DNA of 64,000 nucleotides, from NCBI RefSeq assembly GCF_003112775.1, contig NZ_BFCH01000001.1, positions 62,001 through 126,000 on the forward strand, read 5' to 3'. The notes below the pieces were generated by a model. It was given only the letters and a program-made list of their open reading frames with translations, was not told the DNA's origin and did not search any database. Source of the DNA: Mycobacterium montefiorense (lineage in GTDB: Bacteria; Actinomycetota; Actinomycetes; Mycobacteriales; Mycobacteriaceae). The position numbers and the translations under genes are program-made. Position 1 is the stretch's first letter. Each line of letters begins with the position of its first letter. Positions 42,743 through 52,557 of this stretch are shown piece by piece.

Positions 42743-43651
42743 ATGTTCACTGTCGACGACCAGGCTGCGGGACCGCACGACGCATCGCTGGATCACGAGC
42801 GGCTCGTGCTCGAGGCGCGTGATGTCGCGTTCGACTGGGCAAAGCTGCCGGTGCACTATGTGCCCAACGAGCCATTCACCACTCACATGCTCGACGTCCT
42901 GCACCTGCTGCTGCCCGCTGGCGAAGAATTCTTCGTCGAGGTGTTCAAGAGGGCGCTGCCGCTGATCAAGGACGACCAGTTGCGTCTGGATGTGCAGGGA
43001 TTCATCGGGCAGGAGGCGGTGCATTCTCAGGCGCACTCGGGAGTGCTCGACCGGTTCGACGCTCAGGGCATCGACGTGACGCCCTACACCGGCCAGATCA
43101 GGTGGATGTTCGAGAAGCTGCTGGGAAATAGACCCGGGTGGAGCAAGCGGCGACAGGACGGTTGGCTGCTGGAGCAGGTGTCGTTCATCTCCGCGATCGA
43201 GCACTACACCGCCATCTTGGGTGAGTGGATTCTGAACACCCCGGCTCACGACGCCATCGGCACCGATCCCGTGATGCTGGACATGCTCCGGTGGCACGGC
43301 GCCGAAGAAGTCGAGCACAAGTCGGTGGCCTTCGACACGATGAAGCATCTGCGGGCCGGCTATTGGCGACAGGTACGTGCGCAGCTGATTGTCTCGCCGG
43401 CGATGTTGCTGCTGTGGATTCGCGGCGTGCGCTACCTGTATTCGGTGGACCCGCAGCTGCCCCCGGGTGCCAAGCCACGCTGGCGCGATTACTTCAAGGC
43501 CGCACGCCGGGGTCTGTTGCCCGGCCCGAGGCGATTCGTGCGTGGCGTCGCCAACTACTACCGGCCGGGTTTTCACCCCTCACAATTGGGCGGGCTCGGA
43601 CTGGCCGTCGACTACCTGGCCGTATCACCTGCGGCGCGGGCGTCGCACTGA
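42743..43651 (+). CDS. Predicted metal-dependent hydrolase (PF10118-like), possible di-iron protein
   Basis: This 302-residue, mostly helical protein has His/Glu motifs arranged like a ferritin-type di-iron site: QEAVHSQAHSGVLD, SAIEHYTAILGEW and GAEEVEHKSVAFDTMKHL. This matches the family annotated as predicted metal-dependent hydrolases. One hydrophobic helix (LIVSPAMLLLWIRGVRYLY) may touch a membrane. A TATACT box lies about 70 bp upstream. The downstream EphD-like gene starts 4 nt later, so the two are coupled. The reaction is unknown; an oxygenase or lipid-modifying role is possible. Confidence 0.78.
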   Translation: MFTVDDQAAGPHDASLDHERLVLEARDVAFDWAKLPVHYVPNEPFTTHMLDVLHLLLPAGEEFFVEVFKRALPLIKDDQLRLDVQGFIGQEAVHSQAHSGVLDRFDAQGIDVTPYTGQIRWMFEKLLGNRPGWSKRRQDGWLLEQVSFISAIEHYTAILGEWILNTPAHDAIGTDPVMLDMLRWHGAEEVEHKSVAFDTMKHLRAGYWRQVRAQLIVSPAMLLLWIRGVRYLYSVDPQLPPGAKPRWRDYFKAARRGLLPGPRRFVRGVANYYRPGFHPSQLGGLGLAVDYLAVSPAARASH

Positions 43652-43654
43652 CCC

Positions 43655-45421
43655 ATGACCATTAGTTTCGGTTTCACATCATCCAACGGTGTGGCTCTGG
43701 CCGTCCATCGCTACACCGAAGTCGACGCGGCGCGCCCGACCATCCTGGCCGTTCATGGCTGGCCCGATAACCACCACGTATGGGATCCGGTAGCCGAGGA
43801 GTTCGCGCGCAGCTACCCCGGCCAGTACAACGTCGTCGCCTACGACGTGCGCGGCGCCGGCGAATCATCGCGTCCGGCAAACAGATCCGGATATTCCTTC
43901 GTGCATCTGCTGGCGGATCTCGGTGCGGTGATCGACAGCCTGGGTGTCGATCAGGTTCACCTGCTGGCCCACGACTGGGGCTCGATTCAAGCCTGGGCGG
44001 CGGTCACCGACGAATCGGTGATGGGCAAGATCGCCTCGCTCACGTCGGTCTCGGGCCCGCACCTGCAGTACGTCGGTGCGTTCATGCGATCGGCGCGCAC
44101 TCCCCGCACACTCGCGCAGGTCGCCAGGCAGTTGGTGGGCTCGGCGTACATCCCCTTCTTCCTGTGCCCAGGTGTGCCGGAGCTGGCGTTCCGCTCCCGG
44201 GTCGGAGTGAAAGTCGTTGAGGCTTTTGAACGTATCGGCCGATCGAGCACGCGTAGCCAACGCCGCGCGACGCCTCGATCGATCACCGACTACGTCAACG
44301 GGCTCAACCTGTATCGGGCGAACATGCCGGGGCCGATGCTGTTGCCTGGGCGCGAGCTTTCGAAAACCACTGTCCCGGTCCAGGTATTGGTGCCGCGCAA
44401 GGACATCTTCGTGACTCCGGCTGTGCAGCGGTTCACCGGAGCGATTCCCGCTGGCGGCAGGGTGATTTCGATCGAAGGCGGCCATTGGGTGGTGACATCG
44501 CGCCCCGATGTCGTGGCCCGATTGACCAGCGAGTGGATCGAGCGAAGCGCTGCCGGCACGGTCACCGCAACCGAGCCGTCGGTGGTCGGCGGCCCGCACG
44601 AGATACCTGGGAAACTCGCGTTGGTCACCGGCGCGGGTGCCGGTATCGGCAGGGCCACCGCGGTGGAGCTGGCTCGTCGCGGTGCCCGCAAGGTGGTCAT
44701 CGTCGACCGAGACTTCGCCGCGGCCAATGAGACCGCGGATGCCGTGCGCGCGGCGTGTGCGCAGGCCGCGGTGTACCAAGCAGACGTCAGTGATGAGAAT
44801 TCGATGAATGACCTTGCGGCACAGGTCTTCAGCGACCACGGGGTGGTCGATATCCTGGTCAACAACGCCGGCATCGGGATGGCGGGCCGCTTCCTGGAGA
44901 CCAGCCCGCAGAATTGGGAAGACATCATCGGGGTCAATCTCCGCGGCGTGATCACCGGCAGCAGGGCATTCGGCGCGCAGATGGTTGAGCGTGGCGAGGG
45001 CGGCACGATCATCAATGTGGCGTCCGCGTCGGCATACCTGCCGTCAAAATCCATGGTCGCCTACAGCACCACGAAGGCGGCGGTGCTGGCATTCAGCGAA
45101 TCGTTGCGGGCCGACTTCGTTGACGAGGGGATTGCCGTCACCGCCGTGTGCCCCGGGTTCGTCAACACCGATATCGCCAAAAGCACCGTCTACGCCGGGA
45201 TGTCAGCCGACGAACAAGAGCGCGCCCGAGGCAAGGCCGACGTGGCCTACCGGCGCCGCAACTACACGCCGGAGGCCACCGCCGAGGCGATCGTCAAGGC
45301 CGTCAAGAGCGGTCCGGCGGTGCTGCCGATCGCGGCGGAGTCCAGGATCGGCTACGCGATGCGCCGGATCAGCCCGTCGGCGATTCGGCTGCTCGCGCGG
45401 TTGGACATTCGGCCGACGTGA
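43655..45421 (+). CDS. Alpha/beta hydrolase-SDR fusion, EphD-like
   Basis: This 588-residue fusion has an N-terminal alpha/beta hydrolase (residues 1-300; oxyanion region HGWPDNHHVW, nucleophile Asp in LLAHDWGSIQAW, as in epoxide hydrolases). A short-chain dehydrogenase follows (residues 308-588; LVTGAGAGIGRATAVEL, NNAGIG, YSTTKAAV). The same two-domain layout is found in M. tuberculosis EphD (Rv2214c), linked to modified mycolic acids. It is between the predicted di-iron protein and a ferredoxin reductase that starts inside its stop codon (GTGA). It may act on an epoxide or hydroxylated lipid made by neighbouring oxygenases. This copy is probably a paralogue rather than EphD itself. Confidence 0.86.
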   Translation: MTISFGFTSSNGVALAVHRYTEVDAARPTILAVHGWPDNHHVWDPVAEEFARSYPGQYNVVAYDVRGAGESSRPANRSGYSFVHLLADLGAVIDSLGVDQVHLLAHDWGSIQAWAAVTDESVMGKIASLTSVSGPHLQYVGAFMRSARTPRTLAQVARQLVGSAYIPFFLCPGVPELAFRSRVGVKVVEAFERIGRSSTRSQRRATPRSITDYVNGLNLYRANMPGPMLLPGRELSKTTVPVQVLVPRKDIFVTPAVQRFTGAIPAGGRVISIEGGHWVVTSRPDVVARLTSEWIERSAAGTVTATEPSVVGGPHEIPGKLALVTGAGAGIGRATAVELARRGARKVVIVDRDFAAANETADAVRAACAQAAVYQADVSDENSMNDLAAQVFSDHGVVDILVNNAGIGMAGRFLETSPQNWEDIIGVNLRGVITGSRAFGAQMVERGEGGTIINVASASAYLPSKSMVAYSTTKAAVLAFSESLRADFVDEGIAVTAVCPGFVNTDIAKSTVYAGMSADEQERARGKADVAYRRRNYTPEATAEAIVKAVKSGPAVLPIAAESRIGYAMRRISPSAIRLLARLDIRPT

Positions 45422-46518
45422 GTATTGTGGGGGATTTGCCTGTGCGGGAGAGCATTTGGACCAGTAGGCCGGCCGACCTCTACGGTCGGCGCGACCGCGA
45501 CCGCCTCGGCACGTTGTTGTGGGGCATCCGGGTGCTGTATGACGGGTTCGCCTCGTTATCGCGATGGGAGCCCTCACGGATCAAATCCGTGCGTCGCACC
45601 CAGGCCGCCGTCGTCACCAAACGCGAACTCGTCGCGCCCGACGTGGTCGCGTTGACATTGGCTGACCCGCAAGGCGGTTTGCTCCCGTCTTGGACCCCCG
45701 GCGGGCACATCGACGTCTCGCTCCCCTCGGGCCGGCGACGCCAGTACTCGTTGTGCGGGCCACCCGGGCGACGGACGGACTACCGCATCGCCATCCGCCG
45801 GATAGCCGACGGAGGTGGCGGTTCGATCGAAATGCACGACGCATTCGACGTAGGCAGCACGCTGATGTTCGAAGGCCCACGAAATGCCTTCTACCTCGGC
45901 ACGGCCGAACGCGACGTGTTGTTCGTGATCGGCGGCATCGGTGTGACGCCGATTCTGCCGATGCTCCATGTAGCCGCACAGCGCGGAATCAATTGGCGCG
46001 CAATCTATGCCGGGCGCAGTCGGGACTACATGCCGCTGCTGGACGAAGTCGTGTCGGTGGCGCCGGACCGGGTGACTGTGTGGGCCGACGACGAACACGG
46101 CCGGGTCGCCGCCGTCGATGACTTATTGGCCGGCGCCGGGCCGACGACCGCGGTCTACGTGTGCGGTCCGGGTGCCATGCTCGAGGCGGTGCGTCTGGCG
46201 CGTAACGAACACGCCGACGCGCCATTGCATTACGAGCGATTCAACCCGCCGCCGGTCGTCGACGGAGTCCCCTTCGAGCTCGAGCTCGCGCGGTCGCAGC
46301 GACTGCTGCGTGTTCCGGCGAATCGGTCGGCGCTCGACGTGATGCGCGACCTCGAGCCGACAACTCCATACTCCTGTCAGCAGGGGTTTTGTGGGACGTG
46401 CAAGGTCAAAGTGCTTGCCGGACAAGTCGATCACCGTGGGCGCACGGCCGTGGGTGACGGCGAGATGTTGGTCTGTGTGTCGCGGGCCAAGGCTGACCGA
46501 CTGGTCATCGACGCCTGA
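45418..46518 (+). CDS. Oxygenase reductase: FNR domain fused to 2Fe-2S ferredoxin
   Basis: This 366-residue electron-transfer protein has a ferredoxin-NADP reductase core (SLPSGRRRQYSLCGPP for flavin; VLFVIGGIGVTPILPMLH for NAD(P)H; VYVCGPGAMLEAV) and a C-terminal plant-type ferredoxin with CQQGFCGTC and a later cysteine in LVCVSRA. It resembles vanillate demethylase and KshB-type reductases. The GTG start overlaps the upstream stop. It is a good partner for the Rieske oxygenase at 47304-48341 or the predicted di-iron protein at 42743-43651; which of the two it serves is not clear. Confidence 0.87.
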   Translation: MSIVGDLPVRESIWTSRPADLYGRRDRDRLGTLLWGIRVLYDGFASLSRWEPSRIKSVRRTQAAVVTKRELVAPDVVALTLADPQGGLLPSWTPGGHIDVSLPSGRRRQYSLCGPPGRRTDYRIAIRRIADGGGGSIEMHDAFDVGSTLMFEGPRNAFYLGTAERDVLFVIGGIGVTPILPMLHVAAQRGINWRAIYAGRSRDYMPLLDEVVSVAPDRVTVWADDEHGRVAAVDDLLAGAGPTTAVYVCGPGAMLEAVRLARNEHADAPLHYERFNPPPVVDGVPFELELARSQRLLRVPANRSALDVMRDLEPTTPYSCQQGFCGTCKVKVLAGQVDHRGRTAVGDGEMLVCVSRAKADRLVIDA

Positions 46519-46520
46519 GG

Positions 46521-47186
46521 TCAGTCCGGCGGGGATTGTTCGAGATAGGCGACCAGAGCGTTGGTCAGACCTCGCCGTGCCATGTCGAGGTCTGCGTAAG
46601 AACCGAGTTGGCGCTCCGACACCAGGCCGCGCATCGCGCCCGGGATGAGTGCGGCTACCTCGAGCACCCGGTTCGGGTCGACATCGAGGCCGGCAAAAGC
46701 GTTTTGACAGGTTTCCAGCCAGCTCTTGCCCCAGGAGAACAACTCGGCCGCGGTGAGCGGATAGAGGCGTTCGAGTTCGTCGGGATTCCGGGGGAGGGCT
46801 GCGCGCAGATTTTCAATCGCGCGTGAATCCGCGGACGCCAGGCCGCGGTACAGGGTTTCGATGATGATGCTGACCCGCTCGCGCAGCGGTGCGTCCGGTG
46901 AGACCGGTGTCGACAGTGTCGAGAACGTCGATTCGCGCCGCTCGGCGGTGCGGTGCAGCACGGCCGCCCAGAAACCGTCGGTATCGCCGAACTGATACTG
47001 CACAGCGCCCCAGGTGGCGCCGATCTCCTTGGCGATGCGATTGGCGGACACCGAACCTGGCTCGCCGGAGGCCAGCGACCGCAACGCGGCCTCGAGCATG
47101 TTCTCGCGAGTCGCGCTGCCGCGCCGGTTGGGACGCCGGCCCACGATGCCGGCCTGTGCAACATGCCGGGTAGTCCGCTGCGCCAT
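46521..47186 (-). CDS. TetR-family transcriptional regulator
   Basis: This 221-residue repressor has an N-terminal helix-turn-helix (ENMLEAALRSLASGEPGSVS; IAKEIGATWGAVQYQFGD) and a variable helical ligand domain. It is convergent with the reductase gene (2-nt gap) and divergent from the Rieske oxygenase gene. The 117-bp divergent region contains AGAG-GGTA-CTCT, a possible operator. It probably controls the oxygenase genes. The ligand is unknown. Confidence 0.85.
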   Translation of the reverse strand: MAQRTTRHVAQAGIVGRRPNRRGSATRENMLEAALRSLASGEPGSVSANRIAKEIGATWGAVQYQFGDTDGFWAAVLHRTAERRESTFSTLSTPVSPDAPLRERVSIIIETLYRGLASADSRAIENLRAALPRNPDELERLYPLTAAELFSWGKSWLETCQNAFAGLDVDPNRVLEVAALIPGAMRGLVSERQLGSYADLDMARRGLTNALVAYLEQSPPD

Positions 47187-47242
47187 CGGCCGATCCTAAT
47201 CGATTGCTTGCACACGGCGGGCTAGCGCACTACCGTTTTCAT

Positions 47243-47254
47243 AGAGGGTACTCT
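47243..47254. promoter_or_regulatory. Inverted repeat in tetR/Rieske divergent promoter
   Basis: AGAGGGTACTCT has 4-bp arms (AGAG/CTCT) around a 4-bp spacer, about 50 bp before the Rieske gene start. Its place suggests a TetR operator, but the arms are short and chance occurrence is possible. Confidence 0.3.
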
Positions 47255-47303
47255 GATTTGTGCGCGGCGCCGCTATCATTCGTACGCGAGGAGGGCAGCT
47301 CAG

Positions 47304-48341
47304 ATGGCAAAGCCGCCGTTGTCGATGAAACCGACCGGATGGTTCCAGGTCGCCTGGTCCGAGGAGATCGGCGTCGGGGACGTCCACAAGATGAAGTACT
47401 TCGACCAGGAGATGGTCGCCTGGCGGGCCGAATCCGGCCAGCTCACCGTCATGAACGCCTATTGTGAGCACCTCGGTGCGCACCTGGGCTACGGCGGCAA
47501 GGTGCTCGGCGAGGTGTTGCAGTGCCCGTTCCACGGCTGGCAGTGGAGCAGTGAGGGCCGCAACGTGTGCATCCCGTATCAGGACCGCCCCAACCGCGGT
47601 CGCCGGGTGCGCACCTATCCCGTGGTGGAGCGCAACGCGTCGGTTTACATCTGGCACGACGTCGAGCGCCGTGAGCCCTTCTTCGACGCCCCGGATGTGT
47701 TCGCCGCGTTCGGTGATGGCAGCAGCGCGGACGGCTACTACCCGCAGCAGCGGTTGTACCGCGCCGGCCTGGAACTGCATCCGCAGTACGTGCTGGAAAA
47801 CGGGGTGGACTTCGCGCACTTCAAGTACGTGCACAACACGCCGATCGTGCCGGTCTTCACCCGCCACGACTTCGGCGAGCCGGTGTCCTTCGTCGACTTC
47901 ACCATCACCTTCGAGGGCGATGACGGGCAGCGGATCGAGGACGTCAACAGTGGTGTCGAGGCGATCAACGGCGGACTGGGCATCGCGGTGACCAAAAGCT
48001 GGGGCATGGTCGACAACCGCACCATCTCGGCGATCACGCCAATCGACGACTGCACCTCCGATGTCCGATTCATGGTGTACATCGGCCGGGTGCCGGGCAA
48101 GGAAGCCGGAGCGGGCCTTGAAAAGGCGCGAGTGAAGGCGCAGGAGTTCGGGCGAGAAGTCATCCGGCAGTTCGAGCAGGACATCGAAATCTGGCAGCAC
48201 CAGCGATATTCGGATCCGCCCGCGCTGGCCACCGACGAGTACGAAGGGTTCACGGCAATTCGCAAGTGGGCCAAGCAATTCTATCCCGACGGTATCGGCG
48301 GCAGTGCCGCCGAAGTGTACGCAGCGTCCCAGAAAGGCTGA
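47304..48341 (+). CDS. Rieske non-heme iron oxygenase, KshA-like
   Basis: This 345-residue oxygenase subunit has a Rieske 2Fe-2S cluster bound by Cys54-x-His56 (YCEHLGAH) and Cys74-x-x-His77 (CPFHGW). Its mononuclear iron site is ENGVDFAHFKYVHN, the N-x-x-D-x-x-H-x4-H pattern of sterol-type oxygenases such as KshA. It is too different from KshA to assume 3-ketosteroid 9-alpha-hydroxylation. The strong site GAGGAGGG precedes the ATG. It is divergent from tetR and 5 nt before a DapB-like dehydrogenase gene. The ferredoxin reductase across tetR could be its electron donor. Confidence 0.88.
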   Translation: MAKPPLSMKPTGWFQVAWSEEIGVGDVHKMKYFDQEMVAWRAESGQLTVMNAYCEHLGAHLGYGGKVLGEVLQCPFHGWQWSSEGRNVCIPYQDRPNRGRRVRTYPVVERNASVYIWHDVERREPFFDAPDVFAAFGDGSSADGYYPQQRLYRAGLELHPQYVLENGVDFAHFKYVHNTPIVPVFTRHDFGEPVSFVDFTITFEGDDGQRIEDVNSGVEAINGGLGIAVTKSWGMVDNRTISAITPIDDCTSDVRFMVYIGRVPGKEAGAGLEKARVKAQEFGREVIRQFEQDIEIWQHQRYSDPPALATDEYEGFTAIRKWAKQFYPDGIGGSAAEVYAASQKG

Positions 48342-48346
48342 ATGGA

Positions 48347-49435
48347 ATGAATGCACCCGCGCGACCGATTCGCATCTGCCAAGTCGGAAGCGGAAACGTC
48401 GGTTCGGAGATGATTGGGCGGATCGCCACCCAGCCCGATCTTGAACTCATTGGCGTGCACTGCTATTCGCCGGATAAGGTCGGCAAGGACACCGGCGAGT
48501 TCGCCGGCCTTGGATCCAACGGAGTGAAGTTCACCGGCAGCATCGATGAGATCATCGCCGCTAAACCGGACGTGCTGACGTTCCATGGTGTGTTCCCCGA
48601 CGAGGACCTTTACGTCAAAGTGCTTGAGGCGGGCATCGATATCGTCACCACCGCCGACTGGATCACCGGCTGGCACCGCGACACCAACCACCCGCACCCA
48701 TCCGGCAAGCTGGTGAGCCAGCTGCTGGCCGAGGCCGCCGAGAAGGGCGGTGCGACCTTCTACGGCACCGGGATGAACCCGGGTCTGAATCAGATCCTCG
48801 GAGTGGTGTGCTCGGCCGATGTTGCCGACATCGAAAACGTCACCACGATCGAGTCCGTGGATGTATCGTGTCACCACTCCAAGGACACCTGGATCGAGGT
48901 GGGTTATGGTCTGCCGGTTGATGATCCGTCGATTCCGGGCAAGCTGGAGAAGTACACCCGCGTTTTCGCCGACAGCGTGCTGATGATGGCCGACTGCTTC
49001 GACGTGAAACTCGACGAGGTCAAGTTCAGCTACGAATTGGGTGCCTGCACAAAAGACGTCGACCTGGGCTGGTACACCCTGCCCAAGGGTTCACTGGGTG
49101 GCAACTACATCAAGTACCAGGGCATGGTGGACGGGGTACCCCTGGTCGAGACGCACCTAGAATGGCAGATGACCCCGCATACCGATCCGCACTGGGATAT
49201 CAAGGGCTGCTACATCACCCAGATCAAGGGCGACCCGTGCGTCTACAACAAGCACATGATTTTCCCCAAGCCCGGCGTTGACCTGTCCAATCCGGACAAC
49301 TTCGCGTCGATCGGCATGACCGTGACCGGGATGCCTGCGCTGGCCTCGATCAGGTCGGTGGTGGCGGCGCGGCCGGGGTTGATCACCAGTGCCGACGTTG
49401 CGCTGCGCGGGTTCGCCGGGCGATTCAAGAAGTAG
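48347..49435 (+). CDS. DapB-like NAD(P)-dependent dehydrogenase
   Basis: This 362-residue protein has an N-terminal Rossmann motif (RICQVGSGNVGSEMIGRI) and TFYGTGMNPGLNQILGVV, typical of the dihydrodipicolinate reductase-like/2,4-diaminopentanoate dehydrogenase group. Several paralogues lie near Rieske oxygenases in mycobacteria, where they may act on oxidised lipid or steroid intermediates. I start at the ATG at 48347, 5 nt after the Rieske stop, with AAAGG upstream. The true DapB is encoded at 50909, so lysine synthesis is not its task. Confidence 0.75.
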   Translation: MNAPARPIRICQVGSGNVGSEMIGRIATQPDLELIGVHCYSPDKVGKDTGEFAGLGSNGVKFTGSIDEIIAAKPDVLTFHGVFPDEDLYVKVLEAGIDIVTTADWITGWHRDTNHPHPSGKLVSQLLAEAAEKGGATFYGTGMNPGLNQILGVVCSADVADIENVTTIESVDVSCHHSKDTWIEVGYGLPVDDPSIPGKLEKYTRVFADSVLMMADCFDVKLDEVKFSYELGACTKDVDLGWYTLPKGSLGGNYIKYQGMVDGVPLVETHLEWQMTPHTDPHWDIKGCYITQIKGDPCVYNKHMIFPKPGVDLSNPDNFASIGMTVTGMPALASIRSVVAARPGLITSADVALRGFAGRFKK

Positions 49436-49437
49436 CG

Positions 49438-50796
49438 TCAGCACGCCTCGTCATCACCCAGGAGCCGTTCGGGGTGATGGTAGTCGTTGGTGCGGGCGCC
49501 GATGTCGAGCTGCGGAGGCGGTATCCACTCGGTGCGGCCGTTCGCTAATTTCCTGGTCCGCCAACCCATTCCGACGAGCTTGTGGTGGGGTTTGCAGGCC
49601 AACGTGAGGTTGTCGACATCGGTCACGCCGCCTGCCGCCCAATCGTCAACGTGATGGACTTCGCACCAATGGCCAGGCGCGTCGCAGCCCGGGTGGGTAC
49701 AGCCGCGGTCCTTGGCGTACAGCACCACACGCTGATCCGGTGTGGCAACCCGGCGGGATCGTCCGAGATACAGTGGCCGACTTTGATGCTCGTCGAATAC
49801 GGCGAGATAGTGGTAGGCGTGGCCGGCCATCCGGATCAGGTCCCGCATCGGCAGCAGCGTTCCGCCGGCCGTCATCGCTCGACCCGTGCCGGTCGTCAAC
49901 TCCTGCAGGGTGGTCGACACGATGACGCTGACCGGCAATCCGTTGTGCTGGCCGAGCTTCGGGTCCCCCAACTGACTGCGGACCAAAGCATTGAGTGCGT
50001 CGTGCTGACGCTGTCCTGGCGTCCGTGCATCTCGGCCGGTGGCCTCCTCGTCGGGCTCGCTAGTGGTGCGAGGGTGTTCATCGTCTGGGTTACACATGCC
50101 GGGCGCGGCGAATCGCGCGAGCCAGGCATCGAGATTGGCGCGCAACTCCGGGGATGCGACGAGTTTTCCGATGCTCATCCCGTCGCGACGCTGACCGCAC
50201 CACACGAAGCCGCGCTGACGCGCGCGGTCGGAGTCGGAGAACTTGCCGTCGGGGTTGATATGCAGCGCAATCCGGTGCGCGGCCCTTTCCAATTGATCGG
50301 GGCGAAGTTTTGTGGCTTGCCGGGCAAGAAATCGCTCGGCGTCTTCGACGGTCTGGCGGGGCGTCGCGTCCGGAAGGTCGTGGAAGAAGGCCTGAATTAC
50401 CCGCAGGTGCTGCGCATCGAGCTCGCCGCCGCGCCACGCCCGGGCGGTGGTCGGCAACTCCGGCGGCAACTCTTGACCGGTGAAAGTCAGGCGGGCAGAG
50501 AGCTGCTCGGCATCCCTTACCCGTCGGCGGGCTTCGGCATAGCTGATCCGCAGGCGGTCGGCAATCACTTTGTAGGTCGGACCGCCGACCACGGCGGGCT
50601 CCTCGTGCGACAGGGCCGCGATCACGTCGTGGCTCAACGCAATCTGACGTCTGCGCGAGGTCTCCATCCGTTCGAGTACGTGCAGACGGACGGCGGGGCT
50701 CAACGCATCGAAGTTGACGTTGCCGAGCGCAGCGTCGCCGGCGTCCAGCATGTCCAGGGCGGCGTCCACCTCGGCCGGCACTTCGATCGAATGCAT
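49438..50796 (-). CDS. DUF222/HNH endonuclease-domain protein (13E12 family)
   Basis: This 452-residue protein has an N-terminal DUF222 region and a C-terminal HNH motif (GCTHPGCDAPGHWCEVHHVDDWAAG, seen as CTHPGCDAPGHWCEVHH, followed by NLTLACKPHHKLV). It belongs to the large actinobacterial 13E12 family, which in M. tuberculosis forms repeats used as a prophage attachment target. It is complete here, so it is not obviously a degraded repeat. It is divergent from dapB. Biological role unknown; copies are often scattered and mobile. Confidence 0.85.
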   Translation of the reverse strand: MHSIEVPAEVDAALDMLDAGDAALGNVNFDALSPAVRLHVLERMETSRRRQIALSHDVIAALSHEEPAVVGGPTYKVIADRLRISYAEARRRVRDAEQLSARLTFTGQELPPELPTTARAWRGGELDAQHLRVIQAFFHDLPDATPRQTVEDAERFLARQATKLRPDQLERAAHRIALHINPDGKFSDSDRARQRGFVWCGQRRDGMSIGKLVASPELRANLDAWLARFAAPGMCNPDDEHPRTTSEPDEEATGRDARTPGQRQHDALNALVRSQLGDPKLGQHNGLPVSVIVSTTLQELTTGTGRAMTAGGTLLPMRDLIRMAGHAYHYLAVFDEHQSRPLYLGRSRRVATPDQRVVLYAKDRGCTHPGCDAPGHWCEVHHVDDWAAGGVTDVDNLTLACKPHHKLVGMGWRTRKLANGRTEWIPPPQLDIGARTNDYHHPERLLGDDEAC

Positions 50797-50821
50797 GTTC
50801 GAATTTTATTGGGAATCATGA

Positions 50822-52094
<1,273 letters not shown>

Positions 52095-52098
<4 letters not shown>

Positions 52099-52550
52099 GC
52101 AAGATGCTGTTGATCGTCCATCACACGCCCTCACCGCACTGCCAGGAGCTGTTCGAGGCGGTGGTGGCCGGGGCCACCGCCCCCGAGATCGAGGGTGTGG
52201 AAGTCTTGCGTCGGCCGGCGCTGACCGTGTCGCCCGTCGAGATGCTGGAGGCCGACGGTTATCTGCTCGGCACGCCGGCGAATCTCGGCTACATTTCGGG
52301 CGCGCTGAAGCACGCATTCGATTGCGCCTACTACCAATTGCTCGATTCGACTCAGGGGCGCCCGTTCGGTTTGTACCTGCATGGAAACGAGGGCACCGAG
52401 GGTGCAGAGCGGGCGGTCGCCGGCATCGCAAACGGTTTGGGGTGGGTGAAATCCGCTGATACCGTTTCGGTTTCAGGAAAACCAAGCAAGGCTGACGTCG
52501 AGGCGTGCTGGAACCTCGGTGCGACAATCGCAGCTCAGCTGATGGAATGA
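52095..52550 (+). CDS. NAD(P)H-dependent oxidoreductase/flavodoxin-like protein (Rv2771c-like)
   Basis: This 151-residue flavodoxin-fold protein begins SKMLLIVHHTPSPHCQELFE, with a phosphate-loop-like start, and has DGYLLGTPANLGYISGALKH as the flavin-binding loop of NADPH-dependent FMN reductases. The GTG start overlaps the upstream stop by 4 nt. In M. tuberculosis the homologue Rv2771c is followed by the PE27/PPE44 region; here it is followed by the encapsulin-like operon on the other strand. Confidence 0.85.
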
Positions 52551-52557
52551 AAACTGC

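Noticed and set aside
47304..48341. Naming the Rieske gene kshA
   Set aside because: It shares motifs, but overall similarity by eye to M. tuberculosis KshA is low and no steroid catabolism genes flank it.
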